NCBI GenBank assembly: GCA_949879795.1 | Contig: CATLBR010000012.1 | Coordinates: forward strand, 1 to 64,000 | Origin: an uncultured Hungatella sp. | Lineage (GTDB): Bacteria; Bacillota; Clostridia; Lachnospirales; Lachnospiraceae | Direction of reading: 5' to 3' | Length of the DNA stretch: 64,000 bases | Part shown: piece after piece, positions 46,308 through 54,655 of the stretch | Layout: every line of letters begins with the position of its first letter | How positions within the stretch are numbered: position 1 is the stretch's first letter | Notes under the pieces: generated by a model | Database searches by the model: none | What the model was told of the DNA's origin: nothing | What the model saw: only the letters and a program-made list of their open reading frames with translations | Program-made: the position numbers and the translations under genes

Positions 46308-46373
46308 AAACCTGCATGCGCCCGGCTGAGGGCACGCCAGCACCTATGAAACTCTGGCGGGCGCATTGGGCAT
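46308..46373 (+). repeat. Dispersed structured repeat, copy B (truncated, in the ilvE leader)
   Basis: Contains stem 1 only: ATGCGCCCG (46316-46324) / CGGGCGCAT (46358-46366), preceded by AAACCT and followed by TGGGCAT. The second half (GCCGCC hairpin and GGACTTTC) is missing. Confidence 0.75.
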
Positions 46374-46449
46374 AAAAAAGTTACTGACCTGGGGGCTGAC
46401 AGAAGATGCCGGCGCGATAAGGCCGATAGGAAAGGAAGGGCAAAGAGTC

Positions 46450-47517
46450 ATGAAAATCAGAATTGAGAGAACTGCTTGTCCCAAGGAAAAGCCGGGACAG
46501 GACAATCCTCTGGTGTTTGGTACGATTTTTACGGATCACATGTTTGAGATGGACTATGAGGAAGGGAAGGGCTGGTATGACCCCAGAGTCGTGCCGTACC
46601 ACAAGCTGGAGCTGGAGCCGTCATGCATGGTATTCCACTATGGGCAGGAGATGTTTGAGGGTCTGAAGGCCTACAAGTCGGAGGACGGAAGAATCCTTCT
46701 GTTCCGCCCGGACAAGAACTTTCAGCGGGCCAACAGAAGCAACCGGAGACTGTGCATTCCACAGCTTCCTGAAGATCTTTTTATAGAAGGGCTGAAGACG
46801 GTGGTCAGCGTGGACAGAGACTGGATTCCCACAAAGCCGGGAACCTCCCTGTACATCCGCCCCTTTGTCATCGCCACGGATCCGTTCCTGGGGGTGAGAC
46901 CGTCCCACACATACAAGTTTATGATCATCTTGTCTCCGGTGGGAGCTTACTATGCAAGCGGGCTCGATCCGGTGAAGATCTGGATTGAGGACGAGTACGT
47001 GCGTGCAGTCAAGGGCGGTATCGGCGAGGCCAAGACAGGCGGCAACTATGTGGCGTCCCTGGCATCCCAGGTGAAGGCCCACGACGAGGGGTATTCCCAG
47101 GTCCTGTGGCTGGACGGCGTGCATCGGAAGTACATCGAAGAAGTAGGAGCCATGAACATATTCTTCAAGATCAACGGTACTGTGGTGACTCCGGAGCTGA
47201 ACGGAAGCATCCTTCCCGGCGTCACGAGAGATTCTGTCATCGCCCTGTGCAAACAATGGGGAATTCCTGTGGAGGAGAAGAGGATCTCCGTGGACGAGGT
47301 GGTTGCCGCGGCGGAGTCAGGGGCCATGGAAGAGTGCTTTGGAACCGGAACGGCAGCGGTTATCTCTCCTGTGGGAGAGCTTCGCTATGAGGAGGCCCGG
47401 ATGGCGATCGGCGGCGGAAAGATCGGGGAACTGACCCAGAAACTGTATGACACCATCACCGGAATTCAGCTGGGCAAGATAGAAGGTCCAAAAGGCTGGA
47501 GCGTAGAGGTTCAGTAG
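46450..47517 (+). CDS. ilvE: Branched-chain amino acid aminotransferase
   Basis: 355-aa PLP enzyme of fold type IV, transferring amino groups between branched-chain 2-oxoacids and glutamate. Features: MVFHYGQEMFEGLKAYKSEDGRILLFRPDKNFQRANRS, the PLP lysine in GIGEAKTGGNYVAS, EVGAMNIFF, and a C-terminal CFGTGTAAVISPVG. ATG at 46450 preferred because the protein family starts close to MKIRIERT and AGGAAGGG lies before it; the longer frame starts inside the leader repeat. Confidence 0.95.
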   Translation: MKIRIERTACPKEKPGQDNPLVFGTIFTDHMFEMDYEEGKGWYDPRVVPYHKLELEPSCMVFHYGQEMFEGLKAYKSEDGRILLFRPDKNFQRANRSNRRLCIPQLPEDLFIEGLKTVVSVDRDWIPTKPGTSLYIRPFVIATDPFLGVRPSHTYKFMIILSPVGAYYASGLDPVKIWIEDEYVRAVKGGIGEAKTGGNYVASLASQVKAHDEGYSQVLWLDGVHRKYIEEVGAMNIFFKINGTVVTPELNGSILPGVTRDSVIALCKQWGIPVEEKRISVDEVVAAAESGAMEECFGTGTAAVISPVGELRYEEARMAIGGGKIGELTQKLYDTITGIQLGKIEGPKGWSVEVQ

Positions 47518-47518
47518 C

Positions 47519-48439
47519 ATGGCAGGAATAGAAATTGTGCTGATGAAAGCCTTTGCCTTTGTTTTTATCATCGCGCTGGGGTATGGGCTTAAGAGAATAG
47601 GATTTTTCCACGCTCAGGATTTTTACCTGCTATCGAAAATCAATATCAGGATCACCCTTCCTGCAGCGATTATCGCCAATTTCAGCAAGATCAGCATGGA
47701 TATGTCCATGCTGATTATTTGCGTTGTCGGCATTGCCTGCAACGCGGTCACCATGGCGGTGGGGTACCTGATCAGCATCGGGAAGGACCGGGGCGAGAAG
47801 GCCTTTGATATGCTGAACCTGTCAGGATATAATATCGGGAGTTTTACCACACCCTTTGTACAAAATTTTCTGGGACCTGTGGGAGTGGCGGCCACAAGCC
47901 TGTTCGACACCGGGAACGCGGTGATGTGTACAGGGATGAACTTTACGGTGGCCAGCATGGTGAGCGGAGAGGATGAAAAACCGTCCCCCGCGGGGATTCT
48001 GCGCTCCCTGCTGTCATCCCTGCCCTTTGACGTGTATCTGGTGATGACCACCCTCACCATGCTGAGGCTGAGACTTCCCCAGGCGGCAGTGACGGTGGCG
48101 GAGACGATCGGAGGAGCCAACGCCTTTGTGGCCATGCTGATGATCGGGATTGGGTTTGAGATACGGGCGGATAAGGAGAAACTGAAGCTGATGATCAGGA
48201 TCCTGGCGGTCCGGTTCGGTATGGCCGTGTGTCTGGCTCTGGGATTTTATTTCCTGGCGCCCTTTGAGCTGGAGGTGCGTCAGGCCATTGCTATCTGTGT
48301 CATCGGTCCCATCACGTCGGTGTGCCCTGCCTATGTGGGGCGGCTTAAAGGGGATGTGGAGCTGTCCAGTGCCATCAATTCTCTGGCTATCCTCATAGGA
48401 GTGGTGACTACCACGGTGGCGCTGGTGATCATGCTGTGA
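47519..48439 (+). CDS. AEC-family (auxin efflux carrier) transporter
   Basis: 306-aa membrane protein with ten helices in two halves. Family segments: AFVFIIALGYGLKRIGFF, INIRITLPAAIIANFSK and the C-terminal AIAICVIGPITSVCPAYVGRLKGDVELSSAINSLAILIGV. Starts one base after the ilvE stop codon, so probably co-translated; a role in exporting or importing related organic acids is inference. Confidence 0.9.
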   Translation: MAGIEIVLMKAFAFVFIIALGYGLKRIGFFHAQDFYLLSKINIRITLPAAIIANFSKISMDMSMLIICVVGIACNAVTMAVGYLISIGKDRGEKAFDMLNLSGYNIGSFTTPFVQNFLGPVGVAATSLFDTGNAVMCTGMNFTVASMVSGEDEKPSPAGILRSLLSSLPFDVYLVMTTLTMLRLRLPQAAVTVAETIGGANAFVAMLMIGIGFEIRADKEKLKLMIRILAVRFGMAVCLALGFYFLAPFELEVRQAIAICVIGPITSVCPAYVGRLKGDVELSSAINSLAILIGVVTTTVALVIML

Positions 48440-48539
48440 GACAGGCGGAAAATTTTTTTGTCCTGCTCAGGCCGGACAGGAGGCATGGAGCGTTCATCCG
48501 GTTTTCGCCGCCCCCTGAACTGCAATGGGGAATTGAGGC

Positions 48540-48567
48540 TTGACAAAACAGGAAGCAATGATATAAT
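48540..48567 (+). promoter_or_regulatory. Promoter for the thrS T-box transcript
   Basis: TTGACA (48540-48545), 16 bases, TATAAT (48562-48567). Confidence 0.85.
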
Positions 48568-48573
48568 CAAAAA

Positions 48574-48817
48574 AGAAATGCAAAGCGTTGACGGGGAAAG
48601 TAGGTTACCAGGGGCCGTTCAGAGAGAGATGGGAAGGTGTGAGCATCTTACGGAGCAGGTATCGGAAAACCACCCCTAAGCGGTCCTTAATCGGACACGG
48701 TGATTCCGTTATCGTCACAAAAAGAGGTCGGAGTATCCATAGGAGCTCCGGCAAAAAGGGTGGAACCGCGATAATTGATCGTCCCTTCTCACAGGAAACT
48801 GTGGGGAGGGGTTTTTT
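48574..48817 (+). promoter_or_regulatory. T-box riboswitch (threonine) upstream of thrS
   Basis: T-box AGGGTGGAACCGCG (48757-48770), AGTA at 48599-48602, and a 12-bp terminator (48783-48794 with 48799-48810, GAAA loop) followed by six T. A candidate specifier ACC (Thr) at 48669-48671 sits one base after GAA, as in the pheS leader. It matches the downstream gene. Confidence 0.9.
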
Positions 48818-48840
48818 CTTTCCCCACAGCGGATTTTCCT

Positions 48841-48948
48841 AAACCTTTATGCGCCCGGCTGCGGACGCACCACCACACATGAAAGTCCGGCGGGCGCATT
48901 TGGCATCCCTGAATGCATGCCGCCTATTCGGCGGCGGACTTTCAAAGT
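48841..48948 (+). repeat. Dispersed structured repeat, copy C (in the thrS leader)
   Basis: Best-formed copy. Stem 1: ATGCGCCCG (48849-48857) / CGGGCGCAT (48891-48899). Hairpin 2: GCCGCC-TATTC-GGCGGC (48919-48935). GAAAGTCC (48881-48888) is a perfect complement of GGACTTTC (48936-48943). Lies between the T-box terminator and the thrS start. Confidence 0.85.
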
Positions 48949-48972
48949 AAATACATGTAAAGGAGAGTTGTC

Positions 48973-50901
48973 ATGAAAATAACATTGAAAGACGGAAGCG
49001 CAAAAGAGTACGCCGCTCCCATGTCGGTGATCGACATTGCGGCGGACATCAGCTCCGGGCTGGCCAGGATGGCCTGCGGCGGAGAGATCGACGGGGAGAG
49101 CGTGGACTTGAGAACCATGGTGGACAGAGACTGCCAGCTGAATATTCTGACAGCGAAGGATGAAAAGGGGCTGGCTGCCCTGCGCCACACGGCCAGCCAC
49201 GTCATGGCCCAGGCGGTAAAGAGACTGTATCCGGACGCCAAGCTGGCCATCGGTCCGTCCATCGCCGACGGTTTTTACTACGATATCGATTTTTCATCCC
49301 CTATCACCGCGGAAGATACAGAGAAGATCGAGGCGGAGATGAAGAAGATCATCAAGGAGGCTCTGCCTCTGGAGCGCTTTACTCTGCCCAGAGAAGAGGC
49401 TCTGACTCTCATGAGAGAGAAGGAGGAGCCATACAAAGTGGAATTGATCCAGGATCTGCCGGAAGGGGAGGAGATCAGTTTCTACAGACAGGGAGAATTT
49501 ACAGACCTGTGCGCCGGCCCGCACCTGATGAACACCAAGGATGTGGGGAAGGCCTATAAGCTCACCAGCATTGCGGGAGCCTACTGGAGAGGAAACGAGC
49601 ACAATAAGATGCTGACCCGTATCTACGCCACGGCATTTGCCAAGAAGGAGGAGCTGGAGGCTTACATCACCATGATGGAGGAGGCTAAAAAGCGGGACCA
49701 CCGGAAACTGGGACGGGAGCTGGGCCTGTTCATGATGCACGACGCCGGGCCGGGATTCCCCTTCTTCCTGCCCAAGGGCATGGTGCTGAAAAATACCCTT
49801 CTGGACTACTGGCGGGAGATTCACAAGAAGGCGGGCTATGTGGAGATATCCACTCCTGTGATCTTGAACAGAAGCCTGTGGGAGACCTCCGGACATTGGG
49901 ACCATTACAAAAATAACATGTACACCACTGTGATTGACGAGCAGGATTATGCCATCAAACCTATGAACTGCCCCGGCGGCGTGCTGGTGTATGCCTCCGA
50001 GCCCCGCTCTTACAGAGATCTTCCTCTGCGCATGGGAGAGATCGGACTGGTTCACCGCCACGAGAAATCCGGCCAGCTTCACGGCCTCATGAGAGTCAGG
50101 TGTTTTAACCAGGACGACGCGCATATTTTCATGACTCCGGAGCAGATCAAGGAAGAGATCATGGGGGTTGCCAGACTGATCAATGAGGTCTACACTCTGT
50201 TTGGATTTAAATACCATGTAGAACTGTCCACAAGGCCCGAGGACAGCATGGGAAGCGACGAGGACTGGGAGATGGCCACAGACGGACTGAGAAGCGCTCT
50301 GGACGAGCTGGGGCTGGACTATGTGGTCAACGAGGGAGACGGCGCGTTCTACGGTCCCAAGATCGACTTCCATCTGGTGGACGCCATCGGGAGAACGTGG
50401 CAGTGCGGCACCATCCAGCTTGATTTCCAGCTTCCCCAGCGGTTTGAACTGGAATATCAGGGCGCGGACGGGGAGAAGCATCGCCCCATCATGATCCACA
50501 GAGTGGCTTTCGGCTCCATCGAGAGGTTTATCGGCATCCTCATCGAGCATTTTGCAGGCGCGTTCCCCACATGGCTGGCCCCGGTTCAGGTGAAGATCCT
50601 GCCCATCTCCGACAAGTTTATCGATTACGCGGACAGCGTGAGGAGACAGCTGGACGACGCGGGGATCCGGGTGGAACTGGATACTCGCTCCGAGAAGATC
50701 GGCTACAAGATCCGCGAGGCTCAGATGCAGAAGATCCCCTACATGCTCATCGTGGGACAGAAAGAGCAGGATGAAGGCGTGGTGGCCGTGCGAAGCAGAT
50801 TCGCTGGGGATGAGGGCCAGAGATCTCTGGACGAGTTTATAAAGTCAGTAAAAGAGGAGATCGATTCCAGAGCTGCACGCGAGGTAAATAAAGACTTATG
50901 A
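48973..50901 (+). CDS. thrS: Threonyl-tRNA synthetase
   Basis: 642-aa class II synthetase. Domains: TGS (about 1-62), editing domain (about 65-215; HTASHVMAQAVKRLYPDAKLAIGPSIADGFYYDID), catalytic core (about 240-535; motif 2 RMGEIGLVHRHEKSGQLHGLMRVRCFNQDDAHIF and the zinc-binding Cys in MNCPGG) and anticodon-binding domain (about 540-640; APVQVKILPISDKFIDYADSVRRQL). Translation initiates behind AAAGGAG. Confidence 0.98.
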   Translation: MKITLKDGSAKEYAAPMSVIDIAADISSGLARMACGGEIDGESVDLRTMVDRDCQLNILTAKDEKGLAALRHTASHVMAQAVKRLYPDAKLAIGPSIADGFYYDIDFSSPITAEDTEKIEAEMKKIIKEALPLERFTLPREEALTLMREKEEPYKVELIQDLPEGEEISFYRQGEFTDLCAGPHLMNTKDVGKAYKLTSIAGAYWRGNEHNKMLTRIYATAFAKKEELEAYITMMEEAKKRDHRKLGRELGLFMMHDAGPGFPFFLPKGMVLKNTLLDYWREIHKKAGYVEISTPVILNRSLWETSGHWDHYKNNMYTTVIDEQDYAIKPMNCPGGVLVYASEPRSYRDLPLRMGEIGLVHRHEKSGQLHGLMRVRCFNQDDAHIFMTPEQIKEEIMGVARLINEVYTLFGFKYHVELSTRPEDSMGSDEDWEMATDGLRSALDELGLDYVVNEGDGAFYGPKIDFHLVDAIGRTWQCGTIQLDFQLPQRFELEYQGADGEKHRPIMIHRVAFGSIERFIGILIEHFAGAFPTWLAPVQVKILPISDKFIDYADSVRRQLDDAGIRVELDTRSEKIGYKIREAQMQKIPYMLIVGQKEQDEGVVAVRSRFAGDEGQRSLDEFIKSVKEEIDSRAAREVNKDL

Positions 50902-51746
50902 AAAAAAGATATTTGATTATGGCGGCGGCGGTGCTGGCCTCAGCCCTGCTGCAGGCATTTACCATGAACATGTTTCTGGAACCTGTGGGATTGCTGCCCA
51001 GCGGCTTTACGGGCATCGCCAGCCTGCTGTCCAGAATCACCGGACTGGTGGGGATCCATTTCTCCACCTCCGTGGGCATGGTGGTCTTAAATATTCCCGT
51101 GGCCTTGTTCTGTTACCGGCAGATCGGGAAAAAATTTGTCATGTTTTCCATGGTTCAGGTGCTGCTGTCCAGTATCTTTCTCGAGGTGATCAAGGCGGAA
51201 CCGCTGTTTGACGATGTGCTGCTGAATATCTGTTTCGGCGGTTTCCTCTACGGTCTGGCCATCGCCATCGCCCTGAAGGGCAACGCTTCCACGGCGGGGA
51301 TGGATTTTATCGCCCTGTATGTGTCCAACCGTCTGGGGAAATCTATCTGGCAGTATGTGTTTATCTTCAACTGCGGCCTGCTGTGTGTGTTCGGGGCCAT
51401 GTTCGGATGGGAAAACGCGGGATATTCTATCTTGTTCCAGTTTATCGCCACCAGGACCATTGACACCTTCTATCACCGGTTTAAGCGGGTGACTCTGCAG
51501 ATCACTACGGTGAAACCGGAGGAAGTGGTGAAAGAGTATATCAGTTTCTGCAAGCACGGCATGTCGGTGGTGGAAGGGTACGGAGGGTACAGTAAAAAAG
51601 CCGTCAGTCTTCTGCACACGGTGGTATCTACTTACGAGGTACAGGACATCATCTTCCACCTGCGGCAGGTGGATCCGGGGATTATCATCAATGTGATGCC
51701 CACGGAGACATTTATCGGTTCGTTTTACCAGAAGCCTCTGGAGTAA
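50898..51746 (+). CDS. YitT-family membrane protein
   Basis: 282 aa. Five or six transmembrane helices (about residues 5-180, DUF161) with FLEPVGLLPSGFTGIASLLSRITG and ALKGNASTAGMDFIALYVSNRLGKS, then a soluble C-terminal DUF2179 domain (about 200-280; KPEEVVKEYISFCKHGMSVVEGYGGYSKKAV). Its ATG overlaps the thrS stop by 4 bases (ATGA), so it is translationally coupled to thrS. Function of the family is not established. Confidence 0.88.
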   Translation: MKKRYLIMAAAVLASALLQAFTMNMFLEPVGLLPSGFTGIASLLSRITGLVGIHFSTSVGMVVLNIPVALFCYRQIGKKFVMFSMVQVLLSSIFLEVIKAEPLFDDVLLNICFGGFLYGLAIAIALKGNASTAGMDFIALYVSNRLGKSIWQYVFIFNCGLLCVFGAMFGWENAGYSILFQFIATRTIDTFYHRFKRVTLQITTVKPEEVVKEYISFCKHGMSVVEGYGGYSKKAVSLLHTVVSTYEVQDIIFHLRQVDPGIIINVMPTETFIGSFYQKPLE

Positions 51747-51819
51747 GCCCAGAAGCGGGCTGCTTTGGATCGGGATACAGGGGGGTGAAGGTGTCTTTTT
51801 GGAAGGAACGGAGGAAGTG

Positions 51820-52254
51820 ATGGAGTATATATTGGTCAGCGCCTGTCTCCTGGGGCTGAGCTGCCGGTATGACGGCAAGAAGAAAGCAGACGAGAGAGTG
51901 AAGAAACTGCTGGAGAGGGAGGATATCGCCCTGATCCCCATGTGTCCGGAACAGCTGGGCGGCATGACAACTCCCAGGGAGCCGTCGGAGAGGACAGCAG
52001 GAGGCGTGAGAAACAGAGAGGGAGAGGATGTGACATCCTGTTACAGGAGAGGCGCCGAGGAGGCGCTTAAGCTGGCCCGGCTGTACCACTGCAGCAGGGC
52101 CGTGCTGAAAGAGCGTAGTCCCTCCTGTGGCTGCGGGCAGATCTATGACGGCAGCTTTACAAAAACCCTTACGGAGGGGGACGGAGTGACTGCGGAGCTT
52201 TTAAAAAGAAGCGGGATTCAGGTTCTGGGAGAGAGCAGGGCAGAGGAGATATAG
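51820..52254 (+). CDS. DUF523-family protein
   Basis: 144 aa with family signature YILVSACLLGLSCRYDGK and C-terminal KERSPSCGCGQIYDGSF, with three conserved cysteines (SPSCGCGxIYDG). The ATG at 51820 has GGAGGAAG shortly upstream; an in-frame TTG at 51799 precedes this site and is unlikely. The last 54 bases overlap, on the opposite strand, a truncated AAA-ATPase-like gene. Confidence 0.87.
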   Translation: MEYILVSACLLGLSCRYDGKKKADERVKKLLEREDIALIPMCPEQLGGMTTPREPSERTAGGVRNREGEDVTSCYRRGAEEALKLARLYHCSRAVLKERSPSCGCGQIYDGSFTKTLTEGDGVTAELLKRSGIQVLGESRAEEI

Positions 52255-53043
52255 GGGCAGGCCGTCCAGGATATAGCCGTCGTACCACTTCTGAATTTGT
52301 ATAAAATCAATCTGTTCTCTTGCACAGAGCGAGAGCACCTCGCCTTCTGTAAAGCCGAAGAATTGAGAAAGTCCCGCCGGGGCAAGCATGGAGTACTCAT
52401 CAAATATATTGATGGCAGAGTGCTCCCCATATTTCTTGATGGGCAGGATGCCTGTCATGTAGGCCAGTTCCACATACTCGGCCCCCTTAAAAAGCCCTCT
52501 GAGGAAATCCAGATACTCTTTCTGAATATCTCTGCGTTCCTTTGCCACCCGGAATACACAGTCCCATTCGTCTATGATAAAGATAAAGCTCTGTTCGGTT
52601 CGGGCATAGATCTGCCTCAAGACTCCGGGAAGACCATATTGATCCACATGAAAACAATCTCCAAAGTCCGGCGTCAATTCATCAATTACCATCTCCTGAA
52701 GTTTATGGATAAAAATATCAAGATGTGATTCATTAAACAAAAACTGCTGCATATCCAGCCGGATCACATGGTGCCGGTTAAGGTGGCTTTGAAAGGATGG
52801 ATCCTTCTCAATCACCAGCCCGTCAAACAGCTGCCCGGACTGACATCCTCTGCTGTAGTAGGCTGTCAGCATGTCCGCCGCCATGGATTTACCGAAACGG
52901 CGGGGGCGGCTGACACACAGGTTCTTCTGTAGGGTGTCCAGCACCTGGTTGGTGTAGGAGATAAGCCCGCTTTTGTCTACATATATTTTTGAATTTCTCG
53001 CCTGTCTGAAGGAGGTGTTTCCTGGATTCACATAAATGCCCAT
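52201..53043 (-). pseudogene. Truncated AAA-ATPase-like protein (missing C-terminal nuclease-like half)
   Basis: 280-aa frame whose N-terminal 265 residues match the AAA-ATPase-like family (PF09820): FRQARNSKIYVDKSGLISYTNQ, Walker A VSRPRRFGKSM (about 45-55), Walker B FIFIIDEWDCVFR. Family members run to about 500-570 aa with a C-terminal PD-(D/E)XK (DUF1703) domain. Here the frame reaches IQKWYDGY and then passes into sequence antisense to the DUF523 gene and stops. The 3' half has evidently been lost. AAGGAG precedes the ATG. Confidence 0.8.
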
Positions 53044-53233
53044 AGATTCTCCTTAATTTAAAGTCGGATTCCCGTTGCTTGATGAATGCCTGCCGTGTCT
53101 TCTTCTGCTTTTATAGTTGATCGGTTGGATGTAAAAGCAGGATTTTGGTATAGAAAAAATAAGAATCTTCACAGACGCAGCATGAGCTGTCGGATCAGCC
53201 TCGGAGTTTTTTAAACCCAGGCCTCAGAAATCG

Positions 53234-53342
53234 TTGCTATGGAAGTCCGCCGCCGAATAGGCAGCATAAATTCAGATATGCCCTATGCACCCGCCAACTT
53301 TCGTACGTGGTGATATGTTCGTAGCCGGGCGCATGAAGGTTT
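53234..53342 (-). repeat. Dispersed structured repeat, copy D (reverse orientation)
   Basis: Read on the minus strand it carries AAACCTTCATGCGCCCGGCT, stem 1 ATGCGCCCG/CGGGTGCAT, hairpin 2 GCTGCC-TATTC-GGCGGC, then GGACTTCC. Changes from copies A and C keep G-T pairs in both stems. It lies between the truncated AAA-ATPase-like gene and the first flagellin. Confidence 0.8.
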
Positions 53343-53510
53343 GCTTTGGAAGTATTATATCGCAAGTCAGAGAGAAGCACAAGGATAATTTACAGACTCA
53401 CAGGAATATGCTTTGGCCCCATAACTTTCAATCACGAAAGCCATGAGACAGAGGGAGTATTTACGGCGGGCCAAGGCAGAATTTTGGATACAAAAAAATT
53501 ATTGCTGCTC

Positions 53511-53537
53511 TTATGTACACTAAAAAAACGCCGATAT
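53511..53537 (+). promoter_or_regulatory. Sigma-28-type promoter for the first flagellin
   Basis: TTAT (53511-53514), 15 bases, GCCGATAT (53530-53537), a perfect -10 for SigD; 67 bases before the ATG. Confidence 0.75.
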
Positions 53538-53604
53538 AGTAAACAGTGACAGATAGAAACAAATTGCAGATATTGCGACGTGACAATGGAAGGTGGTTGC
53601 GGAT

Positions 53605-54459
53605 ATGATTATACAGCACAATATACCAGGTATCAATGCCTCGAGGAATAAGGGGATCACAGAGGGCAAGATGAAGAAGTCCCTGGAAAAGCTCTCTTCC
53701 GGCTACCGTATCAACCGTGCGGGGGACGACGCGGCGGGGCTGGCCATCTCGGAGCTGATGAGAAACCAGATCCGTGGATTGGATCAGGCTATGAGGAATA
53801 CAAACGACGGTATAGGACTGACTCAGACAGGAGACGGGGCTCTGGCTGAGGTTCATGCCATGCTGGAGAGGATGAAGACGCTGGCGATTCAGTCTGCCAA
53901 CGGAACATATGACACAGTAGCCCGGGCGAATCTGGATGCCGAGCGGGCTCAGCTTTTGGAGGAGATCGACAGGATCGGTGTGACCACAAATTTTGACGAG
54001 ATCACTCTTTTCGACGGCGGTGACCCGCCGTTAGGCTTTACTCCCCCGGAACTTTCGGGAGAGGATCCGGACATTACTCTTCAGATCGGCCATACCAAGG
54101 AGGAGATTCTTGATGTGCCCCGCTACTATATGAGCACAAAGGGATTGGCCCTGCAGGATGTGAATATTACAACATTGCCACAGGCCAATGATTCGGTGAA
54201 GATGATTGACGATGCCATCGAGGCGGTCGCCGATATTCGGGCAGGCTTCGGAGCGTCTCAGAACCATCTGGAACACACTTACCAGAACCTGAGTGTTACC
54301 TCCGAGAATATGACCAGTGCGGAGAGTCGTATCAGGGATACGGATATGGCAGATGAGATCACATCATTCACCAAGGACAACATCATGTATCAGGCAGGAA
54401 ACTCCATGTGTGCTCAGGCCAATTCTATTCCGGAGCAGATTCTCAGCCTTCTCCAATAG
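53605..54459 (+). CDS. Flagellin, divergent first copy
   Basis: 284-aa filament subunit. The conserved N-terminal D0/D1 (about 1-135; LEKLSSGYRINRAGDDAAGLAISE) and C-terminal (about 200-284; SAESRIRDTDMADEITSFTKDNIMYQAG) regions flank a short central segment with FDGGDPPLGFTPPELSGEDPD. Unusual points: a Cys near the C-terminus (SMCAQANSIP) and Pro/Asp-rich centre. ATG at 53605 (MIIQHN) chosen over an upstream in-frame GTG. It may be a minor filament component. Confidence 0.93.
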   Translation: MIIQHNIPGINASRNKGITEGKMKKSLEKLSSGYRINRAGDDAAGLAISELMRNQIRGLDQAMRNTNDGIGLTQTGDGALAEVHAMLERMKTLAIQSANGTYDTVARANLDAERAQLLEEIDRIGVTTNFDEITLFDGGDPPLGFTPPELSGEDPDITLQIGHTKEEILDVPRYYMSTKGLALQDVNITTLPQANDSVKMIDDAIEAVADIRAGFGASQNHLEHTYQNLSVTSENMTSAESRIRDTDMADEITSFTKDNIMYQAGNSMCAQANSIPEQILSLLQ

Positions 54460-54505
54460 GCTGAAGCACAGAGAAATATAAGCAGAAAAAATTGAAAAAT
54501 TTTCC

Positions 54506-54532
54506 TTAAGTTTTACAAGATATCGACGATAG
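54506..54532 (+). promoter_or_regulatory. Sigma-28-type promoter for the second flagellin
   Basis: TTAAGTTT (54506-54513), 11 bases, GACGATAG (54525-54532), closely matching TAAAGTTT-N11-GCCGATAA. Confidence 0.75.
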
Positions 54533-54540
54533 ATAAGAAT

Positions 54541-54655
54541 GTAAAGCAAGTGAATATAAACTTTACAGACTTTTCCGGAGTAGGGCCCTCTTCGGAGAAG
54601 AACCTGGGGACAGGGAGGTTCCTGGGGTAAGAAATTTAAATCAGGAGGATATGTT
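54541..54655 (+). promoter_or_regulatory. GGA-rich leader of the second flagellin, candidate CsrA target
   Basis: About 115 bases with six GGA motifs, two of them in the ribosome site (AGGAGGAT). A GAACCT/AGGTTC hairpin (54599-54620) displays GGGGA and GGGA in its loop. A TGTAAAG/CTTTACA hairpin lies at the 5' end. Similar to the hag leader bound by CsrA in Bacillus. Confidence 0.55.

Noticed and set aside
46422-46429. GCCGATAG resembling a sigma-28 -10 before ilvE
   Set aside because: The -35 position reads AAGA, a good TTGACA-N17-GATAAT promoter exists upstream, and ilvE is not a motility gene.
49294-50550. 418-codon open frame on the minus strand
   Set aside because: Antisense shadow of thrS.
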